Assembly (NCBI GenBank): GCA_026396845.1
Contig: JAPLWC010000007.1
Span: 1 to 28,299 of the forward strand
DNA from: Candidatus Gottesmanbacteria bacterium
GTDB lineage: Bacteria > Patescibacteriota > Microgenomatia > UBA10105 > UBA927
Direction: 5' to 3'
Length of the DNA: 28,299 nt
Part shown: positions 14,339 through 21,750 of the stretch, piece by piece
Layout of the letters: each line of letters begins with the position of its first letter
Numbering within the stretch: the stretch's first letter is position 1
The notes under the pieces: generated by a model
The model's database searches: none
What the model was told of the DNA's origin: nothing
What the model saw: only the letters and a program-made list of their open reading frames with translations
Position numbers and translations under genes: made by a program

Positions 14339-14346
14339 CAGTGCTC

Positions 14347-15057
14347 TCATACCTGCAAGCGGAAGGACGGACACAGACGACTGACCATACACCCTGCGCA
14401 ATTGGGATTTTGGGCGCGGCACACCGCCCTGCCGTGATCGATAAGAAGATACGTAAGCCTAAACCAGTCTTTTTTAGGGATGATTGCCATGAGTTCTTTC
14501 TCAATTTTCACCGGATCCGCATCTTTTGTGTACTCAATAAACACCTTTCCCCCGCGCTCAAAAATCATAAGTTTTTTGCCGCCGATCTTCGTCAGGTCCA
14601 CCAGGCGCAACCGCTGGCTCAACCGCGATACATGCGTATCGACCGCTATCCCTACGACTACGCCGTAGGCGTTGCCCAATACTACATTGGCGGTTTTCCG
14701 GGCAACACCCGGAATCGTGAGCATCTCCTCCATCGTACTCGGCACCGTGCCGTTGAATTTCGTTTGAATGAGTTTGGCGGCCACCAGCACGTTTTTTGCC
14801 TTATTATGGTAAAACCCCGTTGATTTGATGTCCTGTTCAAACTCGGTAAGATCAGCACCCACATATGCATCTACTGTTTTGTACTTGGCAAACAACTTTT
14901 CCGTGACTTTGTTCACGGTCACATCGGTACACTGGGCAGAAAGCATGACGGCAACCAACAGCTCCCATGGGGTTGAATAACGAAGGACAATGCGCGCTTT
15001 TGGATATGCGTCTTTCAGTGTTTGGACTACTGTGGCAATCCGTTTTTTATCAACCAT
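14347..15057 (-). CDS. nth: endonuclease III
   Basis: This base-excision repair glycosylase/AP lyase removes oxidised pyrimidines. The helix-hairpin-helix is IPGVARKTANVVLG with catalytic Lys121, and Asp140 lies in AVDTHVSRL. The four iron-sulfur cysteines are C213-x6-C220-x2-C223-x5-C229 near the C-terminus. At 236 residues it is slightly longer than the E. coli enzyme because of a charged insertion around residues 157-180. A strong ribosome site (AGGAGG) fixes the start. It is first in a minus-strand run (nth, SurA_N, cyclophilin, DUF5652, epmA) and is divergent from the TPR gene. Confidence 0.95.
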   Translation of the reverse strand: MVDKKRIATVVQTLKDAYPKARIVLRYSTPWELLVAVMLSAQCTDVTVNKVTEKLFAKYKTVDAYVGADLTEFEQDIKSTGFYHNKAKNVLVAAKLIQTKFNGTVPSTMEEMLTIPGVARKTANVVLGNAYGVVVGIAVDTHVSRLSQRLRLVDLTKIGGKKLMIFERGGKVFIEYTKDADPVKIEKELMAIIPKKDWFRLTYLLIDHGRAVCRAQNPNCAGCMVSRLCPSFRLQV

Positions 15058-15085
15058 TGCAAAAAATCCTCCTGCTGCCTACAAT
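15057..15085 (+). promoter_or_regulatory. promoter of the TPR gene
   Basis: TTGCAA (15057-15062) and TACAAT (15080-15085) are 17 bases apart. Transcription would start near 15092, ten bases before the ATG at 15102. Confidence 0.6.
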
Positions 15086-15092
15086 GGTACCA
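15084..15092 (-). promoter_or_regulatory. possible extended -10 promoter of nth
   Basis: The minus strand reads TGGTACCAT, an extended -10 with four of six consensus bases. It overlaps the plus-strand -10 box and lies upstream of the nth ribosome site. Confidence 0.3.
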
Positions 15093-15101
15093 CATTTACG
15101 T

Positions 15102-15617
15102 ATGAGGCTACATTTCCCGCATATTTCCCGAATATTCTCCGCAAGGACCTTTTCTTGGCTCGGAAACCTTTGTCTTTGGGTACTACTTCTTGCGCTGGTC
15201 AGCCTCAACGTTTTTTTGTGGCTAACCAAGCCTTTAGCCTATTCTGACAAGCTTATTGATATATTTACCCATCCGTTTTACGCTCCAACCCATGAAAACC
15301 TCGCCCAAACGCTGCGGAACGCCGGAGCACGGACGCTTGCGGATCGGGAACTTGCTATTGTGGCAGAGCTTAGCCCAGTACTCGGCGCTGACACAACAGC
15401 CAAAGCACAGCGCAGGGAAGCAGAAATGATCTATTGGCAAAACATTGTATCCAGCCGCCCAGACTATCGCGATGCCTATATACAACTCGCGGCACTCTCT
15501 TACGAGCAGGGAAATCTCACTCAGGCGCATGCGTATCTGACCCAGGCACAGATTCTGGATCCAAATAACCCCACGGTTAATCGCCTGACTGCTTTTACTT
15601 CGAAGCTTTTGGAGTAG
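15102..15617 (+). CDS. membrane-anchored TPR-repeat protein
   Basis: The 171-residue protein has one transmembrane helix (LCLWVLLLALVSLNVFLWL, about residues 25-43) and a helical outer or inner domain. Its last part is a TPR-like repeat pair (DAYIQLAALSYEQGNLTQAH followed by AYLTQAQILDPNNPTVNRL). The frame is open further upstream to 14967, but that part is antisense of nth. The promoter at 15057-15085 fixes the ATG at 15102. The stop TAG at 15615-15617 overlaps the 3' end of the convergent rplY gene. TPR repeats bind partner proteins; the partner is unknown. Confidence 0.8.
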   Translation: MRLHFPHISRIFSARTFSWLGNLCLWVLLLALVSLNVFLWLTKPLAYSDKLIDIFTHPFYAPTHENLAQTLRNAGARTLADRELAIVAELSPVLGADTTAKAQRREAEMIYWQNIVSSRPDYRDAYIQLAALSYEQGNLTQAHAYLTQAQILDPNNPTVNRLTAFTSKLLE

Positions 15618-16123
15618 CACCGGCCGGAGTTTTTCCTGGCTCTTGAGGCCAACTTCGAAACATCTACGGTAAGTTTTTCCGGCAAATCGGTCGGCAACGC
15701 TTCCACTTCAACCTCGTCAATGAGTGTCAGAAGTACGCCTAGTTTTCCGACAACCGCAGGTGCATCCCCGGTGAGGAGGAGCGGCACCTTTGTATGTACT
15801 TTTTCTTTCAAATCTACCTGGTGAAATTCAATATGCAGCAAATGATTACTCACTGGGTCCCGCTGAAGCGTGTGTACAAGTACCGGCCTGCCGGCAGGCA
15901 GGCCGGCCGTCTGTTTTTCTCCATTATTAATCAATAGCTCGACAAGTCCTGTCTCCCCTGCTTCTTTGTATACCTTCGCAAATGCTTCCGCCCCTACGCT
16001 CACCGAAACGCTTTTGACGTTTTTGCCGTATACCGTCGCAGGAATGGCGCCCTGCATACGCAATTGTTTAACTTTCCTCCCGACGATATCGCGCGGTTGT
16101 GCTGTTAAAGAATATTTTTTCAT
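15521..16123 (-). CDS. rplY: ribosomal protein L25/CTC, C-terminal domain disrupted
   Basis: L25 binds 5S rRNA. The N-terminal 5S-binding domain is complete (RKVKQLRMQGAIPATVYGKN, then QRDPVSNHLLHIEFHQVDLK). The CTC domain starts normally (VEALPTDLPEKLTVDVSKL) and then breaks at residue 158, near 15650. From there the frame runs antisense into the TPR gene for 42 codons. One frame over, a typical L25 tail appears (PQEPGKTPAGATPKASK, stop at 15595-15597), so about 40 or more codons seem deleted out of frame. Residues 72-79 (TAGLPAGR) come from a GC-rich palindrome. The start lies two bases after the stop of the DUF4012 gene. The damage could be real or an assembly collapse. Confidence 0.75.
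   Translation of the reverse strand: MKKYSLTAQPRDIVGRKVKQLRMQGAIPATVYGKNVKSVSVSVGAEAFAKVYKEAGETGLVELLINNGEKQTAGLPAGRPVLVHTLQRDPVSNHLLHIEFHQVDLKEKVHTKVPLLLTGDAPAVVGKLGVLLTLIDEVEVEALPTDLPEKLTVDVSKLASRARKNSGRCYSKSFEVKAVRRLTVGLFGSRICAWVRYACA
15883..15906. repeat. 24-bp GC-rich palindrome inserted in rplY
   Basis: Perfect 10-base arms CCGGCCTGCC and GGCAGGCCGG surround a GGCA loop. It encodes eight residues that interrupt the otherwise conserved GEKQ-PVLVHTLQRDP junction of L25, as expected of an in-frame palindromic repeat insertion. Confidence 0.8.
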
Positions 16124-16125
16124 TA

Positions 16126-18621
16126 TTATTTGGTAAACCGGATACGTGTAAGACGATCCTCGTTAAGAACCATATTGTACTCGAGTTGACCTGTGTTTGC
16201 AATAAAATCCTGGCCTCCCGTACCGGACGCCTGTTCCTCGATGCCCGCAGTCCATTGGGGAGGATAGCGCACAACCGTATGGACCGGCGTTCCCGTCACA
16301 CCGGGCTGCTTTTGGACAAAAAGGTCAACCACCGCCCCGGATGTACCGAAGGAGACAATGTTATTGCGCGTATACGTAATGGACAATTGCTTTTCGTGGC
16401 CGGCAGGAATATCCATGCCGATTCCCAACACATACGATGCACTCGTCACATCCGTTCGCTCAAGATACGGAAGCACAGGAATTGTCGGCGCTTTCGCCGT
16501 GTCTTTCCGCGGCACAACCTGCACTGCGTCTAACTTGACTCCGGCGACATCGACATCCGGGGGCAAAAGCAAACGAAGATAAACGCGATACGGTAAATTC
16601 TGGTCCTGCGTACTGGCATTCTTGATGGTCTCTAGTATTGTTTCGCTGATTGTGCCGCCGGCACTGACCGTTACCTGCCGGTCCACTATCCGTGACACAA
16701 AATAATTCACTTTATTCACTCCCATATTTGCCTCAACGGTAATCAGCGGATCAAAACTGCAACTGCCCTGGCCTTCCCCGATACAACCGGTTGTGGACGG
16801 CACCCGGCCCGCCCAACCGTAATGGGCGACAACCGACTCGAGATCCTGATTGCCGAACATTAAGAGAACGTCATGTCCGGAAAGTGCGGTGGTCACGGCA
16901 TTGAACAATGCGGGTATGTTCGTCGTCCTGCTCGTCGTAATTTTTGTGATGAGCGCCCGCGCAAGTGTCCCTAAGAAATCTTTCTTTTGGGTAGACCCCG
17001 CAAAAAAATCGTTTTGCGTATAGTAGAGGGATCTGCCGTAAAAATTATCCCCTGTCACGCGGTCATTGTAGTCAGGAAGATCAATCGGCCCGGTAGCTTT
17101 AAGTACCTCAACAATAAACGGCGTGTTAATAGCCAGTACCCCGTCTACACTGGTGCCGCTTTCTTTCTGGTAAAACCACGCGGCTCTGGCGGCACTCGCG
17201 GCAAAATCAGGATCCCAGTTTGAATCGCGCAAATACCAGTGTTCCTCACCGAGCAATTCTCTTACGGGTATCGGAGGATCCACGTGCCCTTTCAGTTGTC
17301 CGTCATACGTGTAGACGTCCTGCACCGCCAAATCCGTCATCCGTCCGTCTGCAAATGACGCGACCGCGACGCTGCCGATAAATCCGCCGGTCGGCCGGAG
17401 TTCCGTGCTGTTTTGCAGGAGAATAAGATACGTCCTGGGGTCTTTAAATCCTGCAAGCTGTAAAAAGAGCGAGACAAGCTCGTCCATGTTGGATGCAAAA
17501 CCCCGGAGTGTCGAAATCTGGGAAATGATCCGTGTGCCTTCCCGCCAGACACCGGGAATGGTAAACGGAAACGTCCGGTCCCGGAGGAGGAGTGTCAATT
17601 CCGCCTCGGCAAGTCCCAAAGTATTTTGGACTGAGTCTAATGATCTTCGTAGTTTCGTGATGTCGGCTGCCGGCGTCGTCCCTGTGCCGGTAACATCCAT
17701 CTGATTCAAAAACCCGGACGCGACTGACTGACTCACTCCCATCATGGATTGGATATTTTCACTGGCATCTGCGGCATCCAAAAAAAACGAGACAAGCCGT
17801 TCCTGGCCGCGGATCGAATCCTCAACCCCCGCCCATCTCAAAGGAACCGCGGCAACATGTACGACAACGCCCCCTTGTCCGATCCAGTATCTGGCAACCC
17901 GGGATTGCCAACCCGCCGCCCCGATATTTCCGGCGGCAATGGCACGTGCGCTTGCAGCAAGTGCCGCGCCTGAGACAGCAATACTTACCAGATACCAGAC
18001 TACCGGAATAATAAGTATCCCAACCCCAATGAGGACTCCTATCATCCACTGTCGCCGTTTTTTCCTCCGGCGGGGGGGCGGTTTCGCATGGTCCCCAAAT
18101 ACATCTTTGATAATATTGCCGATCCGTTCCCGGTCACCCGCCGCCAACGGGGGGCTCTGTGCGGGGGGCTCCGGTACGGGGGATTCAACAAATGGCTTCT
18201 CATGTACAATTCGGTTTAGTCGCGGGCTCCGCAGGTCTAAAACATCTTTCTCCGAGGTGAAAAAAAACTCGAACATTTCGATGACCTGCGTCGCGGAAAT
18301 TTCTTTCGGATCGACACGAATAATTTTGCCGCGGTAGTCCGTCAGGTCGGGCACGCCCTGCGGATGTCCGACGACAATTGCAAGTCTTTTTTCCCCCTGT
18401 TTTTTCGTCCGGAAAACAATATCTTTCACAAACTCGCTATCACCCATCACAAGATGGTAGGTCGCGTCCGGTACGGACGCCCTGTTGACAAATACCTGTA
18501 CCCCGTGTGTTCCCAAGTATTCCCGAAGCGGTAATACGGACGGCTCGTCCTGCGCGTCAATACGGGCTATGGGTAACGCAGTATGTTCACCTGTTGCAAC
18601 TGATGTGGCGGCAGAATGCAT
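16126..18621 (-). CDS. DUF4012-domain membrane protein
   Basis: The 831-residue protein has three parts. The first is a cytoplasmic N-terminal region of about 190 residues with an alpha/beta look (RLAIVVGHPQGVPDLTDYRG). The second is a basic stretch (PPPRRRKKRRQ) followed by a transmembrane helix at about 193-218. The third is a large extracytoplasmic part containing DUF4012, recognised by YLILLQNSTELRPTGGFIGS, then WYLRDSNWDPDFAASAARA and VDGVLAINTPFIVEVLKATG. The family is widespread in CPR and Actinobacteria near polysaccharide genes; its biochemistry is unknown. Here it follows a ligase and flippase. The ATG at 18621 has no ribosome site, and upstream codons overlap the rnhA 3' end. Confidence 0.88.
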   Translation of the reverse strand: MHSAATSVATGEHTALPIARIDAQDEPSVLPLREYLGTHGVQVFVNRASVPDATYHLVMGDSEFVKDIVFRTKKQGEKRLAIVVGHPQGVPDLTDYRGKIIRVDPKEISATQVIEMFEFFFTSEKDVLDLRSPRLNRIVHEKPFVESPVPEPPAQSPPLAAGDRERIGNIIKDVFGDHAKPPPRRRKKRRQWMIGVLIGVGILIIPVVWYLVSIAVSGAALAASARAIAAGNIGAAGWQSRVARYWIGQGGVVVHVAAVPLRWAGVEDSIRGQERLVSFFLDAADASENIQSMMGVSQSVASGFLNQMDVTGTGTTPAADITKLRRSLDSVQNTLGLAEAELTLLLRDRTFPFTIPGVWREGTRIISQISTLRGFASNMDELVSLFLQLAGFKDPRTYLILLQNSTELRPTGGFIGSVAVASFADGRMTDLAVQDVYTYDGQLKGHVDPPIPVRELLGEEHWYLRDSNWDPDFAASAARAAWFYQKESGTSVDGVLAINTPFIVEVLKATGPIDLPDYNDRVTGDNFYGRSLYYTQNDFFAGSTQKKDFLGTLARALITKITTSRTTNIPALFNAVTTALSGHDVLLMFGNQDLESVVAHYGWAGRVPSTTGCIGEGQGSCSFDPLITVEANMGVNKVNYFVSRIVDRQVTVSAGGTISETILETIKNASTQDQNLPYRVYLRLLLPPDVDVAGVKLDAVQVVPRKDTAKAPTIPVLPYLERTDVTSASYVLGIGMDIPAGHEKQLSITYTRNNIVSFGTSGAVVDLFVQKQPGVTGTPVHTVVRYPPQWTAGIEEQASGTGGQDFIANTGQLEYNMVLNEDRLTRIRFTK

Positions 18622-18641
18622 AATGGGAAGAGAATCAGATG

Positions 18642-18657
18642 TTTGTATTATTACAAA
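18642..18657. promoter_or_regulatory. inverted repeat upstream of the DUF4012 gene
   Basis: TTTGTA-TTAT-TACAAA is a perfect 6-4-6 inverted repeat about 20 bases before the start codon, within the region where a -10 box would be expected. It could be an operator or part of a promoter; nothing more supports it. Confidence 0.3.
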
Positions 18658-18733
18658 AAGTACATCCGAAAACAACACGTCAGAAGGGTATAATCCACGT
18701 ACAACAAGATCAAGCCGACATGAGGCAACGGTA

Positions 18734-19168
18734 TTACGTGTCCAGCGCCTGGTTAACCAGGAAATCCGCACGCCGGTTTTGTTCGCGGGGTACGGCAGTA
18801 TAGTGGGTCACTCCCCCGACCTCTTGTTCCAAAATCCGGATGGCGGTATTCAGTTGTCGGAGTGTCGGATCTTTAATTTTAAATAACCCGTTGAGTTGGT
18901 TGACAACAAGAGTTGAGTCCAAAAAAAATTCTATATCCGGTGACTCCCCCACTTCCTGCTTCCCCGCGCTTAACGCGGCGATCACCGCGTTTAACGCGGC
19001 GATGACCGCCGTGTATTCCGCGACATTGTTTGTCGCATTGCCGATCCGTTTACCGAATCGAGCAAGCACCTGAGTTTTGCTTGCGTCGACTTCTTCAATG
19101 ACCACGCCGATCGCTGCCGGACCCGGATTGCCTCTCGCTCCCCCATCGGTATGCACGATAAACTTCAT
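18734..19168 (-). CDS. rnhA: ribonuclease HI-family protein
   Basis: RNase H cleaves the RNA of RNA-DNA hybrids. All four acidic catalytic positions are visible: Asp8 (HTDGGARGNPGPAAIG), Glu51 (NNVAEYTAVIAAL), Asp84 (FFLDSTLVVNQLNG) and Asp135 (NRRADFLVNQAL). The 144-residue length is normal. The helix after Glu51 contains a duplicated seven-residue block (NAVIAAL, preceded by TAVIAAL) that matches a 21-bp tandem duplication in the DNA. The start codon lies four bases after the flippase stop, so the gene rides in the polysaccharide operon. Confidence 0.93.
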   Translation of the reverse strand: MKFIVHTDGGARGNPGPAAIGVVIEEVDASKTQVLARFGKRIGNATNNVAEYTAVIAALNAVIAALSAGKQEVGESPDIEFFLDSTLVVNQLNGLFKIKDPTLRQLNTAIRILEQEVGGVTHYTAVPREQNRRADFLVNQALDT

Positions 19169-19172
19169 ACGA

Positions 19173-20402
19173 TTATTTTTTCGAAAGAGAAAATGATTGT
19201 ACCAAAACGAATCCGCTTAACACCAGCACCAATCCTTCCGAGATGCCGGTCAACCACGCGGCCGCCATAAATCCGTAGATCGGCACCAATAAAATGTTGC
19301 CGATAATATTGACAATCATCGACACTCCGTAAATAACGGCAAGTGCCGATTGTTTCTTTAACGCAACCAGCACCCACATCGTGGCACTCGTCACAAAGAA
19401 AAACGGAAGACCTAATGACAATACGCGTAGCGCCGAAATGCTCGGGGCGAAATCGCTTTTAACCAGTGTAAGGGCGGGAGCAGTAAACCATAAAATGAGC
19501 AGAGACGCGAGAGAAGTCACAAGCAAAAACAAAAAAGAATTTGTAAAAATTTTTTTAAGGTTCACATGTTGTTCTTTCACCATGAAGGGATACACGGCGT
19601 TCATAAAAAATGTCGGAAACACTAAAACCACTTCAAATACTTTATACGCCAGACCGTAGACGCCGACTTCTGCCGTAGGTCTCGTGAGCGTCAGAACGAC
19701 GCTGTCCGCGCGAAAATAGACAAGATTAAAAAGCAGGGTAATCCCCAGCGGTATGGAAGGAAGAAACAGCCGTCTGATATCTGCACCGGAAATATGGGGT
19801 ATGGCGAACGGGTGCAAACGGAATGCAAAATAGATCGTTGTTGCCGCGGTAACGACAGAGCCCGCGACCAACGCAAGAAGCGCTCCTGTCACCGCCGGCA
19901 CTTGCCACACAAACAACAATGCCCACAACAATCCGACCGTTACCAGTGACCCGAAAAAAATTGCCCACGCGGCGAAATCATACCGGAGTCGTTTTTGGAA
20001 AACGGCATTACCGGTCGTAATCCAGGCCTGGAACAATATGGTGGGGGAATAGAGTAATATTCCCAGTCTCACAAACGACGTATACCCCGCGGTTCGGGTG
20101 CCGGGCAACAACGTTACAATTCCCAGCGCACAAGCAATAAGGAGGAGCCCTCCGATGGTCCGGATACAAACAAGTGACGGCCAGCTCGTACGCGACTCCG
20201 CCTGCTGCAAATACACGGCGTTGATCCCGAAATCGGCGAGCAGATAAAAAAATGCAACGTAGGTCGTGATTTTTACAAAATCTCCGTAGCCGGATGCCCC
20301 CAACTGCCGGGCAATGAGCAGGGTAACAACAAACGTGGCAATGGCACTCAATCCCTTCCCGACAAGCTGACTTACCGTATTGGCGGCAACAATTTTCCTC
20401 AT
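19173..20402 (-). CDS. oligosaccharide flippase, Wzx/MATE-MVF type
   Basis: The 409-residue protein has about 12 hydrophobic segments. Its family start is KIVAANTVSQLVGKGLSAIA, then LLIARQLGASGYGDFVKITT, the typical PST/Wzx opening. It would flip lipid-linked glycan units across the membrane. It starts four bases after the O-antigen ligase stop codon and ends four bases before rnhA, with no ribosome site of its own, so translation is probably coupled. Together with the ligase and DUF4012 genes it forms a surface-polysaccharide block. The glycan substrate cannot be read from the sequence. Confidence 0.9.
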   Translation of the reverse strand: MRKIVAANTVSQLVGKGLSAIATFVVTLLIARQLGASGYGDFVKITTYVAFFYLLADFGINAVYLQQAESRTSWPSLVCIRTIGGLLLIACALGIVTLLPGTRTAGYTSFVRLGILLYSPTILFQAWITTGNAVFQKRLRYDFAAWAIFFGSLVTVGLLWALLFVWQVPAVTGALLALVAGSVVTAATTIYFAFRLHPFAIPHISGADIRRLFLPSIPLGITLLFNLVYFRADSVVLTLTRPTAEVGVYGLAYKVFEVVLVFPTFFMNAVYPFMVKEQHVNLKKIFTNSFLFLLVTSLASLLILWFTAPALTLVKSDFAPSISALRVLSLGLPFFFVTSATMWVLVALKKQSALAVIYGVSMIVNIIGNILLVPIYGFMAAAWLTGISEGLVLVLSGFVLVQSFSLSKK

Positions 20403-20406
20403 GGTG

Positions 20407-21750
20407 TTATTGTATCAAAGAAAGGGAAAGAAAAATGGTAAACATCAGCTGTCCCTGTTGAAGGGTAAGCGGATAGTGGTCAACAAGGCCTAATAAGAGA
20501 ATACTGAATAGTGAATACTGAATAATGAACAACCCGGTCTTTGGTTTTTTCCGCAATTCACTATTCACCATTCCCAATTCACGTTTTATAAAGATATACC
20601 CGAGAAAAAGAATAAAACAAACTCCAACAATACCAACTTCCGAAAGCAGGAGAAGGTAGATGTTGTGGACCGGCTGCAAAAAATAAATTTGGCGCGACAC
20701 AAGATAATCGGGGAGTTGCACCAAAAAATTCCCCAATCCGTTGCCGAAGGCGGGGGACGCGCGCGCCATGGATAGTGCGGCTGCATTTAACTGCCCGCGG
20801 ACGACAACGGATTCATCCTGAAAACCAAATGTGTTTCCTATGAAAAAAATAATGAGTGATGCAAATAGCAGGACGGGAAAAAATAAACGTTTCTTATTTT
20901 TAAATATTACATACACACCACCCAGAGCCGCGACAATCCACGCGCTCCTGCTGAACGTCAGAATCAAAGCAATTATGCCTAAAATAATTGTTATTGTTTT
21001 AAATATTGAAAATTTCTTTTTTTGATTAAAAATTTCAAATTTCAAATTAAAAATTATTATCGGTAATGTTACTGCCAAAAATCCTCCTAACACATTCGGG
21101 TGGGGGAATGTTGCATATGCGCGGAGTTTGAATACTGAATAGTGAATACTGAATAGTGAATAATTAAAATCTACCCGCGCGATACCCGGTGTGTTTACAG
21201 TAAACGTTCTTTCTCCGAAAAACCAAAGCGGCCCGCCGATGGAATGCTGCAACAAAAATTGAATGATGGCAATAACGGAGGAATAGAAAACGCCGACGGA
21301 TAACGGGAAAATAATGCGTGAAAGTTTTGGTTTCGTATGAACGATATATACACCCAACGCAACCAACTCCAGAATTTTTATCCACGCGAAGAACGCGACC
21401 ATCCGGTTCGCGGCGAAATAGATATTCAGGGGGACAAAAATAATTAGCAAGATGAATACTGAATACTGAATTGTGAATGGTGAGAAAAACAATTTTTTTA
21501 TTTTATTCAGTATTCCCAATTCACTATTCACTATTCTATGAATAATCTCCGTAACCCAAAAAGAAATAATTAAAAATATAAGTATATCTGTGACATACAG
21601 AGTGGGGGAAAGGTAGTCTAGTCTTCTGCCTAATACCAGCGCCCACCCCGGCCACCAGTGGTACCCTAACTGAGTGGGGAGAAAAAGCAATAATAGATAA
21701 AATAGATATCTATGAAGTTTTTGAATTGTGAATTGTGAATTGTGAATCAT
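20407..21750 (-). CDS. O-antigen ligase/polymerase family protein with embedded heptad repeats
   Basis: The 447-residue polytopic protein has the Wzy_C signatures: ATFPHPNVLGGFLAVTLPII, LTFSRSAWIVAALGG, FGNGLGNFLVQLPDYL and QPVHNIYLLLLSEVG. It would join or polymerise glycans outside the membrane. At least four heptanucleotide arrays lie inside the frame and are translated, for example MIHNSQFTIQ at the start, VNSELGILN, NYSLFSIHYSVF and RELGMVNSELR. Even the ATG comes from an array, and it overlaps the stop of the four-helix gene as ATGA. The repeats have evidently been absorbed into loops or helix ends. Confidence 0.88.
   Translation of the reverse strand: MIHNSQFTIQKLHRYLFYLLLLFLPTQLGYHWWPGWALVLGRRLDYLSPTLYVTDILIFLIISFWVTEIIHRIVNSELGILNKIKKLFFSPFTIQYSVFILLIIFVPLNIYFAANRMVAFFAWIKILELVALGVYIVHTKPKLSRIIFPLSVGVFYSSVIAIIQFLLQHSIGGPLWFFGERTFTVNTPGIARVDFNYSLFSIHYSVFKLRAYATFPHPNVLGGFLAVTLPIIIFNLKFEIFNQKKKFSIFKTITIILGIIALILTFSRSAWIVAALGGVYVIFKNKKRLFFPVLLFASLIIFFIGNTFGFQDESVVVRGQLNAAALSMARASPAFGNGLGNFLVQLPDYLVSRQIYFLQPVHNIYLLLLSEVGIVGVCFILFLGYIFIKRELGMVNSELRKKPKTGLFIIQYSLFSILLLGLVDHYPLTLQQGQLMFTIFLSLSLIQ
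20499..20582. repeat. facing heptad arrays inside the O-antigen ligase gene (3' part)
   Basis: The left arm 20499-20530 is GAATACT, GAATAGT, GAATACT, GAATAAT. The right arm 20555-20582 is AATTCAC, TATTCAC, CATTCCC, AATTCAC. The arms are nearly complementary across a 24-base loop. The array is translated on the minus strand without stop codons. Confidence 0.85.
21003..21057. repeat. AT-rich heptad array inside the ligase gene
   Basis: It includes repeated AAATTTC and AAATTAA-type units and a facing TTGAAAATTT segment. On the minus strand it encodes the FNLKFEIFNQKKKFSIF stretch. The units are more degenerate than in the other arrays. Confidence 0.6.
21130..21164. repeat. single-orientation heptad array inside the ligase gene
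   Basis: There are five perfect-register units: GAATACT, GAATAGT, GAATACT, GAATAGT, GAATAAT. No facing arm is nearby. On the minus strand it encodes NYSLFSIHYSVF, a peptide with a seven-residue period. Confidence 0.85.
21454..21539. repeat. facing heptad arrays inside the ligase gene (5' part)
   Basis: The left arm 21454-21481 is GAATACT, GAATACT, GAATTGT, GAATGGT. The right arm 21505-21539 is ATTCAGT, ATTCCCA, ATTCACT, ATTCACT, ATTCTAT. It is translated on the minus strand, where one unit carries CCC in place of the usual CAC. Confidence 0.85.

Noticed and set aside
14295..14504. N-terminal extension of the SurA_N protein
   Set aside because: It overlaps nth on the same strand in another frame; a strong ribosome site precedes the ATG at 14294.
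14967..15101. Upstream extension of the TPR protein
   Set aside because: It is antisense to nth, and the promoter lies inside it; the ATG at 15102 is the first start after the -10 box.
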